A DNA stretch of 64,000 bases from Adiantum capillus-veneris (Eukaryota > Streptophyta > Polypodiopsida > Polypodiales > Pteridaceae), in NCBI GenBank assembly GCA_014529385.2, contig CM043954.1, positions 4,277,306 to 4,341,305 of the forward strand, written 5' to 3'. The notes below the pieces were generated by a model, which was given only the letters and a program-made list of their open reading frames with translations, was not told the origin of the DNA and made no database searches. Positions within the stretch are counted from its first letter, which is position 1. Every line of letters starts with the position of its first letter. Positions 1 to 9,301 of the stretch are shown piece by piece. Made by a program: the position numbers and the translations under genes.

Positions 1-389
1 GAAATTACTTTTATCGTAGCTTAACTACAAGGTCCTCTAGGTATAGCCTCTAGTCAGCCCTCGAACATGAAATACTTGGCTCTCGCGATTAAACAACTTA
101 ATTGACAAGAGAAAATTAACAAGCTTACCCATGGTATTAATAGTCGATCTCTAGTGCCTTTCGACCGTTAAATTAGCGACCCCAGACTTGTTTAATTTTT
201 TACCTTTACATCTGTTTATGCATTTGATTACATTGCAATTTAATGCTTATTGCTGAAAAATTGTTTAAAATTCTGTTACCAATCAATTGTCTGCCTAAAA
301 TTGCATATGCTTTTTAATCGCTTATGAAAATGCAATTACTGTGCAATGTTGTTTGATTTTGCAGTGACTAATGAAGGCTAAGGACATTC

Positions 390-595
390 ATCTCAAATGC
401 TCTTCCACCTCGACCAACGAGCTTCAACTCAATAGCTTCCGAGGACGGAATCTACATCAGGAAGGGAGGCATGTTAACCCTCACGGCTCACGGACACCCT
501 ATCACCTACGAGACGGACGTTGTAACCTACGGTGGACATTGTATTATTTATTTGGTAGAGTCAGGTACCGGGCTTGTCGGTCCAATAGGAAAAGG
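390..595 (+). other. Exon-like open frame of unknown gene
   Basis: A coherent reading frame runs from about 390 and is closed only by the TAA at 597-599, which lies inside a good splice donor (AAGG followed by GTAAGAG, donor GT at 596). The translation includes the stretch GGMLTLTAHGHPITYE, followed by a valine/glycine-rich segment ending GLVGPIGKG. It looks like real protein rather than random sequence. An in-frame TGA lies just upstream near 370, so the exon probably starts after an acceptor such as the AG at about 383. I do not recognise the family. It could be a host exon or part of the retroelement whose promoter lies just downstream. Confidence 0.35.
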
Positions 596-662
596 GTAAG
601 AGTGATCGCCGATGAGAGGCGCACTCTAACTAGGACATTCAAGGGATTAGTTGGTTAACCAT

Positions 663-704
663 GGGCGCCCAAGTGTGAATGGGGGAGCTCATATAAAAGC
701 CAAC
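663..704 (+). promoter_or_regulatory. TATA promoter, LTR-like
   Basis: A TATAAAAGCCAAC box at 692-704 is preceded 29 bp upstream by the palindrome GGGCGCCC at 663-670. A pyrimidine-rich leader with CT and GT tracts follows, and a GC-rich segment ends in a splice donor (GCG then GTGAGTGAC near 947). The same pairing of GGGCGCCC with TATAAAAGCCAAC recurs at 45727-45778, so this is probably a retroelement LTR promoter with a transcribed leader, not a host promoter. Confidence 0.5.
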
Positions 705-1103
705 TAAACCTAAAATTCACTCATTCTCTCATTTGTGCAATAGAAGAGTGCTCTTGCTCCATCTCCATCTCCATCTTCTTCTTCTTCACCTCCTTGTGTG
801 TGTGTGTGTGTGTTTATGTTTGAGAGAGAGAGAGAGCGCGATCGAGCATTGCGGCGGCACGACGGCGGTGAAGCGGTTGAGCGCGACGTAGCGGCGTCTC
901 CTTCTTCTTCGCGGCGAGGAATCCTCCACGGCAGGAGCATAGAGCGGTGAGTGACACACCATTGCCCTCTTTTGAGCTTACTAGTTAACCTAGTTGTGTG
1001 CTTGGATCCGTCTATGGCTCGCACACAGTGTTATGCAAGGCCCTTGCTTCGATAGTGCGGCAAGAAGCGCACAAGGTACAAATAGGTTGGTGATGTCTTA
1101 TAC

Positions 1104-2330
1104 ATGAAAGGGGCTGATCTCGTGTTGAGACGTGTACCTTGGCGGGAGGAGCTTTACAGAGTGTTGGAAGAGAATCATGAAGGCGCATGTGGTGGCCATT
1201 TTGCTCTAAAGATCACCTTGCATAAGATTTTGCAAGAGGGGTATGTATGGCCTAGTTTGCACAAGGATGTTCACCATTGGTGTAGGTCTTGCAATAGGTG
1301 TCAAGCATTTGGGAAGAGAGTGTTGAAGCCAGAGCTACAAAAAACCATTATGGCGTTTGATGTGTTTGAAAAGTGGGGGATTGATGCAATAGGCCCGTTA
1401 CCTATCACAAGCAGGGGCAAAAGCTATATCTTGAGGGCAGTGGACTATCTCTCTAGATGGGCAGAGGCTATAGCAGTAAAACAGATCACTGCAAAGGATG
1501 TGGCAAAATTTGTGTATGATGAAATATGTTGCAAGTTTGGGGTGCCATTAGAGCTACTTTCAGATAAGGGGCCAGGATTTAGAGCTAAACTGCTAGACTT
1601 CTTATGCACAAAGATGAAGATTAGGCACCAGCATACCACTCCTTATTACCCGCAGTGTAATGGCTCAAATGATAGATTCAATGGTGAGTTGGTACAAATT
1701 CTTTCTAAAGTGACAGAGCACCAAGGAAAGAATTGGGATTTCGAATTTCCTAGTGCATTATGGGCTTATCGTACTTCGGTGAAGACAAGTACAGGGTTTA
1801 CTCCATTTCATTTGGTGTATGGAAAGGAATCACTATTGCCTGTGGAGGTAGAGTTGCCTGCGGTCAAGATGTTAGAGAAGTTGCTTTGGCCACCTAGTGA
1901 TGCATTCAAAGAGAGGCTCTTGCAGTTACAAGAGGTCCAGTTGGATAGGATGAGCGCATTAGAGCAGTATGGGCAGATGCAGGATAAGGCTGTGGCAAAG
2001 ATAAATGAAAAGTTCAAAAGTAAGGGTATCAAGAAACATGACTTGGTTTTGCGCTACAACAGTAAGTTGGACAACACCTTCCGAAAGAAGTGGGAAGGCC
2101 CTTTCAAGGTAGTGGAGTGTTTTCCAAATGGCACATATCAGCTGGCTAACCTGGATGGTGTTCTACATAAGTCAAGGGTAAATGGATTGTGTCTTAAATT
2201 GTATCATGTTAGATTGATGATGGTGGAGCAAAATGAGCTGTCTCTGGATCAAGCAGTGTTGGTGAGGGATGAGGAGACATGTGATGCGGCAAGTCTCATA
2301 TCTCACTTTGTTGCTGCTGATCATGAATGA
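1104..2330 (+). CDS. Ty3/gypsy integrase (open frame)
   Basis: Integrase of the Tat-type gypsy family, which inserts the element's cDNA into host DNA. An H2C2-type zinc-binding region (residues about 25-70, with CRSCNRCQ) comes first. An rve catalytic core follows, with the first Asp in GIDAIGP, the second in LSDKGPGF, and a Glu in the region after the TTPYYPQCNG segment. The C-terminal segment (KKWEGPFKVVE) resembles the usual GPY-like module. The frame is open for 408 codons, whereas the same region of the full-length copy has a TGG-to-TGA stop and a one-base deletion. The protein is still only a piece of a polyprotein; 1104 is simply the first ATG after the truncation point. Expression from the upstream TATA element is possible but unproven. 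Confidence 0.8.
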   Translation: MKGADLVLRRVPWREELYRVLEENHEGACGGHFALKITLHKILQEGYVWPSLHKDVHHWCRSCNRCQAFGKRVLKPELQKTIMAFDVFEKWGIDAIGPLPITSRGKSYILRAVDYLSRWAEAIAVKQITAKDVAKFVYDEICCKFGVPLELLSDKGPGFRAKLLDFLCTKMKIRHQHTTPYYPQCNGSNDRFNGELVQILSKVTEHQGKNWDFEFPSALWAYRTSVKTSTGFTPFHLVYGKESLLPVEVELPAVKMLEKLLWPPSDAFKERLLQLQEVQLDRMSALEQYGQMQDKAVAKINEKFKSKGIKKHDLVLRYNSKLDNTFRKKWEGPFKVVECFPNGTYQLANLDGVLHKSRVNGLCLKLYHVRLMMVEQNELSLDQAVLVRDEETCDAASLISHFVAADHE

Positions 2331-2358
2331 TCTAGCAGGCTAGGGGATGGGCAAATTA

Positions 2359-3502
2359 TGTCACGAGTTTTTTGGAGCAAGGGATTGCGCATATGTACAT
2401 ACACATGCATGGTGCATCGAATAAATAATTGTGCTTTTTTCAGAGCCAGGTGGTTACGTGGGGCCCACATGTGTACAGGTAGGACAGGGTGTACATAGTG
2501 CATCGATTTTCACTATTACCAGTACCACTGTATTTTTTCTACAATAAGGAGGAGTTGGTAGCGCGTAAAACATCTCGAGGAAGCTATCCGTGGGCTGACG
2601 ACATGAGGTAAGCAGGTGCGTCAGATGGCATCGAGTGGCGTCAGGAGGTCGAACGGGGTCAATATTTGCACGTGGATGAATACGGACACAACGTGGGTGT
2701 TTTCTTGTGAGAGGTATGTAGAAAGGTCATCATTGGGACTACTTTTTGGGGCCACTTCACGTGGTTGCGAGACGTATTATTGAAAAGAAATGAGTGCCAG
2801 GTGTGCGGATGATGCAAAAAGGTGACAACTATGCACTGCGAGGTCAGTTTTTGGCCTGTTCTGGGTCCGTTTGAGGTCATCTAAAAGGCCAAGGGTACCC
2901 AACTAATAAAGCTAAGTGTGGGAACTGAAAAAATAGAGAGAAGACCAGAAAAAACGTGGAGAAGAGAGGAGGAACACACGCAAGTGTGTTTTTGTTGTTT
3001 TTGGAGCATTTTTTGGCCCTAAACTGCTCATCCGATGTCGGATTTGAGCACTTTGACATTGTAGAGTGGGGTTTTTGGGCGTTCTGGACGCAATGGCGGT
3101 GTCCATTTTGCCAAATTACTCACAAATTTTCTGCTATTTTTCTGTGTAATCTTCTCCGGTGAGTGAAGCCTCCGCTTAACTTTGTGGTTGTATGTTGTGT
3201 ATTTCTTCAATACCGTGTAAACTATTTGCCCCATTGGTGTTGGGCTGAGCTTCATTGAGTCTAAACAACAGCAATTTTCCTCCTTTGAGTTGAATTGAGA
3301 GTGTGTGTGTGTGAGTGTGTATGTGTGAGTGTTGAGTGGGCAAGTGGGAAATCTCTCTCTTCTCACTCCGTCTGTGTGTTTCCTGTCTTGGCCAGGCTGG
3401 TTGTGTAAGCCCAGTGGTGCCCCAGAATGTGTGTGTGTATCATCCCAAGAGTGTGTGTCGGGTCATTATAGAGGCGTTGTGTGTGTTTCCATCCCGCTCA
3501 CA
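2359..3502 (+). repeat. 3' LTR of truncated gypsy element
   Basis: 1144-bp LTR beginning TGTCACGAG and ending CTCACA. It matches the LTRs at 13994-15135 and 21503-22652 along its whole length with scattered substitutions. The purine-rich tract AGGCTAGGGGATGGG just upstream is the probable polypurine tract. A GT-rich segment near 3300 varies in length between copies. Frames within it on either strand are shared by all three LTRs and are not genes. Confidence 0.9.
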
Positions 3503-4660
3503 ACGTGTTTGCAAGTGCTTACTCAAGCATCATACATGGGGCCACAAGATGCATCCTCTGACATCTCGGTGGTTAATCATGTAGAGCACATTCCCAACAA
3601 GGCTATGTTTGAGCCCGAGATTGACAAAATGATCAAGACGATCATGGAGTCAAAAAGGCTTATCTATGATGACATGAAAAGTGAGGTCGATATGCCATTG
3701 TATGGTGAAGCACGAGTGTCTAGATTGAAGTCCCTCCTGGTTCTTCTCAACATGCAGGCAAAGTTTGGATGGATTGACACTAGCATCATAGCACTTTTCA
3801 GGTGATCTATTACAATGTGTCTACTTCAATACAAAACTATAAATATATAATGTACCAAATTACATACACAAGTATTTTGTGTTTTTTCTCTTTGTAGATT
3901 TCTCAAAGAGCACGTACTGCCAGCTGATAATGTGATGCTAGATTCCAGAGAGGAAGCAAGAAAGATCTTGCGAAAGTTGGGGATGGATTACAATTTCATT
4001 CACGCTTTTCTTAACAACCGCATCCTTTTCAGAAGAGAATACATGGACATGGAGAAGTGTCCAAAATGTGATATCGAGAGATATAGATCTCCACGTACAA
4101 AAAGTGCCACAGAAGGTGTTGTGACACTTTCCTCTACTATCGTGCATCAATAATTTCTTCTAATACAAGTCCATGGCTGCTCTAGCATCATGGCACAAGG
4201 AGAATAGATCTTCAGACGGTGTGCTACAAATCCCTGCAGATTGTACGACATGGAAGCATATTGATGACACATGGCTGGATTTTACCAGGGAAGCTTGAAA
4301 TTTGCTTCTCGACGTGGCTATGGATGGCATAAATCCATTTGGTCAGAGATCGACATCTTACAGTGTATGGCCAGTTGTCGTTGTCAACTACAACATTGTT
4401 CCGTGGTTGACGACCAAGAATGGGCACCTATTTCTAAGCTTGATTGTGCAGGGGCCGTATAAAGTAAAATATATGGATGTGTATCCTTGTCCATTATTGG
4501 AAGAGATACAACAATTGTGGACTGGCATAGAAGTTGTGGATATGAGCCAACACTCAAGTCAACGCAATGCCTTGATCAGAGGCATTCTAATGTGGACCAT
4601 GCATGACTATCCCGGACTAATAGAATGCTCAGGTGATACTCAAACTCACACAGTTTTTCT
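3503..4660 (+). pseudogene. CACTA (En/Spm) Tnp2 transposase fragment
   Basis: Transposase_21-type CACTA protein, N-terminal to central part. Exon 1 (to 3801) reads through the EPEIDKMIKTIMES region and ends SIIALF. A 96-bp GT-AG intron (3802-3897) rejoins in phase to FLKEHVLPADN. The zinc-binding motif is CPKCDIERYRSP (about 4057-4090). After a frameshift near 4115 comes the hallmark block with SSDGVLQIPADCTTWKHID, then MDGINPFG, STSYSVWPVVVVNYN, and the PLLEEIQQLW segment. It stops at about 4650 after MHDYPGLIECSGD, where a full protein would continue for several hundred residues. A TGA interrupts it at about 4299. The left end is cut by the gypsy LTR, so this is a dead remnant that the gypsy element probably entered. 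Confidence 0.8.
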
Positions 4661-4729
4661 CATGTGGATTTATTGTCATGTGTATACATGGAGGGCTCCT
4701 AACTTTATGTTGATGAGCGCATGAGATAA

Positions 4730-5700
4730 AGGAACCTTGATTGAATTTTCTTCTTTTTGCATGAGTGGGAAATCATAGGGACAAGGTGGTTTGATGATCA
4801 CTTTTGAATTGTAGCAGCATTTTAAAGAGGTGGAAGAATAGGTGTATTGGAAGCACTCTTGTGTAATATATTTGAGCGTCATATATGTTACATTTGAAAA
4901 GCATTTGTAGAGTTACATTTCCAAAGGTAAGTACAATGTGATTACAGTTTCTTGGTCTTTTTTAGAACCGCTCCAAAGGATCTTTGCATATTAATATCAA
5001 AATGTATGGAAGAAACTCAAGATTATTGTCTGTAATGATATTTAGGAAATCTTGCATTTTAGTTGCAATTTTGGCAAATGCTATCGCTCCTTTGTAGGTT
5101 AAAATTAAATTTTAACTTTTGATTGACTTACACATATATTTAGTTTGAAGTCCCTAATAACTTTATCTAAGATTGTGTATGCATTTCCAAGCTTGCAGGT
5201 AGTGTACACAATTTGAGATGCTATTTTGATGGAATTTTGTACTGCCATCCACTTGTGAGAGATTTAGTGTTAGATACTAAATGTAGCCATGCATGTTGTA
5301 CCATTTGCCATATCGTCTTGGTTTGGTAGTAATTTTTGAGGTGTTGTCAGGTGTTAGTTCTTGCAGGTGTTGTAATTATTATGGGTAAACTTTCTTTATG
5401 AATTATGATGGAAGAGCTTTATCCTTTTGATATATCCCCTTTGTGTATTTTTTTGTCTTGTGCATTTACTTGAGTTGACTGCCAAAGTTCTTTTACTTTG
5501 TGTGATGTAGGAAAAGAGTGGTTGCATATTGGAAATACTATTTGTGCTCAATCACAAATCACTTAAATGATAGGAGGGATATAAAGTTTTTCTACTGTAA
5601 GCTTAAGTGGCTTGCAAAGTTGCATATGGTTAGAATATTCTCAAATCCTAGTTTATAGATCTATTTAAATGGTAGGAGGGATATAAACTTTTCTAGTGCA
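4730..5700. other. AT-rich spacer, no gene seen
   Basis: This stretch between the CACTA fragment and the GA-rich repeats has no convincing frame or RNA gene. One short phrase ending in a ggatataaa(g/c)tttt motif occurs twice (about 5570-5630 and 5660-5720), which indicates a local duplication. It may be the decayed 3' part of the CACTA element. Confidence 0.4.
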
Positions 5701-5754
5701 AGATTAAGTCACATTGCAAAGTTGCATACACAAGGAGTTTCCACTTCTTTCCTA

Positions 5755-6331
5755 TATAGAAAGTTGGGACCTGGGTACGTTTTTACTAGCTAGTGTGGTC
5801 TTTGACTTTTCTCAGACCTGGAGAACGTGTTTTTCTAGGTACCAAAGGCTGCAAATTCCCTCTCTCTCTCTCTCTCGGATTTTTATGACCTCTCTATCCT
5901 ATCCCAATATCGTACTTGCCCTAGCTTGTACTGCTTTCTTTGAGTCGCGCGTTAGCTGCAATGGCGTCACTTCTCATTGCCCCTGCTCATTCCCCCCTCA
6001 CGCGAGTTAACGCGCATTAGCTGCAATGGCATCACTTCTCGATGCCCCTGCTCATTCCTTCCTCGCGCGTGTTAACGCCAATGCTAATTGACTGTAGCGC
6101 GCTGCAGCTGTTTGCTTTGGTGCGGAATCAAGGTACTGAAAGCTGCACGCTGCCAAGGCATTACCTAGCTACACGTGTTCGTTCGATTCTCCTCCAACAC
6201 ATCCAGCGCGCTGCTACAGCAGCTCTCGTCGATCAGTAGTTTGCACGCGGATTCATTTTCAAGCTTGATAATTAAGGTTGGTCGACTTGTCTCATAAAAC
6301 ATTTTAATATGTTTGTGCAGCCATTTGATGC

Positions 6332-6370
<39 letters not shown>

Positions 6371-6550
6371 GAATGAAATGAAATGTTACATTCAATGTCT
6401 TCTAATAATGTTAACAATCTTGGTGGGACGTAATACAATGTCTGAGTATAAAAAAAATAAAATGAAATGTTATATTAAACGTCTTCTAAACCAAAATGAC
6501 ATGTGAGATCAAATTGATACAAGCTTGGTGGATTTAAGACAATGTATGTG

Positions 6551-6615
<65 letters not shown>

Positions 6616-7097
6616 AATGAAATAACATGTTATATTAAACGTCGTCTAAAGGCCAAAATGATATGTGAGACCAAATTAATACAATCTTGGTGGATTTAAA
6701 ACTGTGTGTGTGTGTGTGTCTTTCTCACAAAGAGAGTTTCATACACACACACACACACACAGAAATGCGACTAAATGTTATATTAAACATCTGCTAATGG
6801 CCAAAATGACATGTGAAACCAAATGATACAATCTTGGTGGATTTCATTCAATGTATGAGTATAAAATAAAATAAAGTAAATTGAAAGTTGAATTGAACAT
6901 GAGTGTTCGAGAATGTATGACTTTGGGCTCTGTCAGAGGATGTATTGCATCTATCGTTGAACACAATAGTTAATTTTTGTCTCTGTAAATAGTTGTATTG
7001 AAGGTCTCTTATGTTGTGCCAGAATAATCCTCATTCTCTGACAGAGCGCTCAATGGTATTGTTAGTCAATATACATTTGGTATATGTGGATTGGAAG

Positions 7098-7139
<42 letters not shown>

Positions 7140-7751
7140 AGAGTACACGCAATCCTTCATTAAAACGACATAAAGAGACAAGGACACCTAGCTAGGATTT
7201 TCCTAGGTTGCCCTTCTTTTGACTTTTCTCTATACCTAGAGAATTGGTTTCTCCAGGTATAAAACTTATCCAAAGGGCCGGAATTCTCTCACTCTCTCTC
7301 CCTTGCACAAATTTTCCTTGACCTCTCTCTACCCTATCCAGCCCATACTTGCCCTAGCTAGGACTTTCTTCTGTACGCTTTGATTCTGCTGCAACAATGG
7401 CGTAACTCCAGTGTGCTAGTTGCCTTCAGGCCCTCTTCTTCCCTCGCGATAGCTTAGTGCTCAGCTGCATCTTTGCAGCGCACGCTGTGTTGTCTGTCAC
7501 GTCATCAGCTTCATCACTTGCGTGTCGAACTACAGATCGAACGTCGGAGGCGCCAGCTCTCAATGAGCGTTGCTGCTTCACGGGCGCCCTCTACGTGTAC
7601 AGGCGTCGTTTCTCCACGTCGCAGTGCTGCAGCTATATCGATGTGCATTGCGGCTAGCTAGCAGCTTTAGCCTTCGACAGATAAGGTTGGTCTTGATTTT
7701 TATTAACCTTAATCATTTGTATAATTTGTATATTGTGCTATTTGAGGCATT

Positions 7752-7826
<75 letters not shown>

Positions 7827-8290
7827 AATGAAATAAAATGTTATATAAGATGTCTTCTAAAGGCCAAAATGAGTTGTGAGACCAAATTGATACAATCCTA
7901 GTGGATTCAATATTTTTTGGTATAAAACCAAATAAAGTAAAATGAAAGCTAAAATGAAGATGAGTGTCGAAGGATGTCCTATTTAGGGTGTTGTCCCATC
8001 AGTCCTAGCTTGAAGAGCATCGTCAATGTCCATCTCTATAAATAGTTGTATCAATGTCTCTCATTTTGGGCTAGGTAGAATAGTCTCGATTCTCTAACAA
8101 AGCTCTGTCAATGTCATGGTGGCTCTTGCAGATGTAAATGTCTATCTCTCCCAAGCTCAATGGCTTTGTTTATCAATATACCTTTGATATAAGTGGATTT
8201 GAAGTTAGAGAGAGAGAGAGAGAGTACACCCAAGTCTTTATACAAAAGACATGCTAAAGAGAGAGACATTTGTAGGGTCCTTCACTGTAG
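5755..8290 (+). repeat. Two diverged copies of a GA-rich LTR-like repeat
   Basis: Two head-to-tail copies (about 5755-7190 and 7190-8290) share the same order of landmarks. These are a segment ending in a GACTTTTCTC word and an AGGTA site, a CTCTCT tract, GACCTCTCT followed by a CCCTATCC-like phrase, TACTTGCCCTAGCT, a (GA)n tract followed by GAAATGAAATG, the phrase GGCCAAAATGA..TGTGAGACCA, then ATAAATAGTTGTAT-like text and a second (GA)n before GTACAC. In the first copy the GAAATGAAAT block is itself repeated about four times (6370-6860). These could be solo LTRs or a tandemly duplicated non-coding repeat. No coding frame is supported. Confidence 0.55.
7753..7823. repeat. (GA)n microsatellite
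   Basis: An uninterrupted run of about 35 GA units. Similar GA tracts lie at about 6333-6368, 6590-6614, 7099-7136 and 8205-8226. Frames rich in Arg-Glu or Leu-Ser over these tracts are repeat artefacts. Confidence 0.95.
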
Positions 8291-8780
8291 CTGTACAACC
8301 CAGAAATTCATCAAGAAAAACACTAAGTGATTCTTTTAAGGGACATGTACATGGCTCGGCATATCGAGTCTATAAATTTTTAAAAACCAAAAAGAATTCT
8401 TCGACTCATGAAAATTTTGAGTCAAACCTAATTGGGTCTCCCCGTTATGGGCAAAGCCTTTCCTCCCTTATAAGGTTCCTACGGTCGGTAATTCCTTTGT
8501 CCCTCCTGGTGTAGGCATTGGAACTCTTTGCATCATCTGTTATTACGTGCATCTGCTGCCTTGCAATAAGCATTACGAACATTGTTTAATCGTTATCTAT
8601 GTCTAATGCTATAGGTGTAGCGATTTTGCATTACACATGAAACCCAAAAGTTACTTGAGCGATCTTTTAAAAAAATTAACATGACGGTAGATAGCAAATC
8701 TTTGACCATTTCGGATAGTGTTGACCTTAGAAAAATAGTTTGGCATTGCAGGTACATTTTCTAATCTACGTGCTTGTTCG

Positions 8781-9131
8781 ATGGAGGTGGGCAAGGAAGT
8801 TGTCCTTGAGCTAACTAATTTGTTAATGGCAACCCAAGATATAGAGAAGCCGTGGGAGGAGAGTTCTTATTATTTGTTTGGTCAATCTAAACCAAAAACC
8901 ACCTTTTTACATATATGGATTAATGATCATGTTGGGTGGGATGGGAATCTAGAGCTCCTTCTTTTGAAAGAGAGTCTGCGTCTTGTTGATTACTACATAG
9001 TCTATTGGCGCACGGAGTCCAGTTTGGTATCTGTAGATGTTATCTTAGAAAGAATGGAAGAACTTTCATCTATTATTCCTTCTAGAAAACTACTTTTAGG
9101 TAACTCCTATTATTCTCTTTTGTGGAGATGA
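8781..9131 (+). other. Unrecognised open frame, 116 aa
   Basis: The open frame begins MEVGKEVVLELTNLLM and ends LLLGNSYYSLLWR, with acidic and aliphatic residues in a plausible protein composition. It lies 170 bp upstream of the Tnp2-like transposase exons and directly after the GA-rich repeats. It could be an exon of the same transposon or a chance frame. No family is recognised and no in-phase splice partner was proven. Confidence 0.25.
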
Positions 9132-9301
9132 GCAATGGATGTCACAAATTTTATGTAATTTGAAAGATTTGATGTAATGTCTCAATGCTTTACTTTGTGT
9201 CAACTTATAAAGACTATTGTTTTTTAATTTGATGAAGGTTTTAAGTGAAGAAATATAAGAAATTTGAAATATACTCTATGTTCCACTTTTGTGTCAAATA
9301 G

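Larger units (their letters stand above)
1083..3502 (+). mobile_element. 5'-truncated Ty3/gypsy element (integrase plus 3' LTR)
   Basis: This is colinear with 20218-22652 of the full-length element in this window. Homology starts abruptly at about 1083, within the sequence just before the integrase, so gag, protease and reverse transcriptase are absent. It contains the integrase frame and a complete 3' LTR (2359-3502), and abuts a CACTA transposase exon at 3503. Only one LTR exists and the left junction is foreign sequence, so no target-site duplication can be read. Compared with the full-length copy it lacks a 9-bp segment near 2088. Confidence 0.85.

Noticed and set aside
2659-3366. Several 60-112-codon frames in the gypsy LTR, repeated at 14294-14999 and 21465-22483
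   Set aside because: They are conserved only because the LTR itself is repeated. They lie on both strands, overlap each other, and carry no protein motif.
5941-6075. CRISPR-like or satellite repeat (GCGTTAGCTGCAATGGC occurs twice)
   Set aside because: There are only two ~65-bp direct copies and no array. It is a local duplication within the GA-rich repeat.
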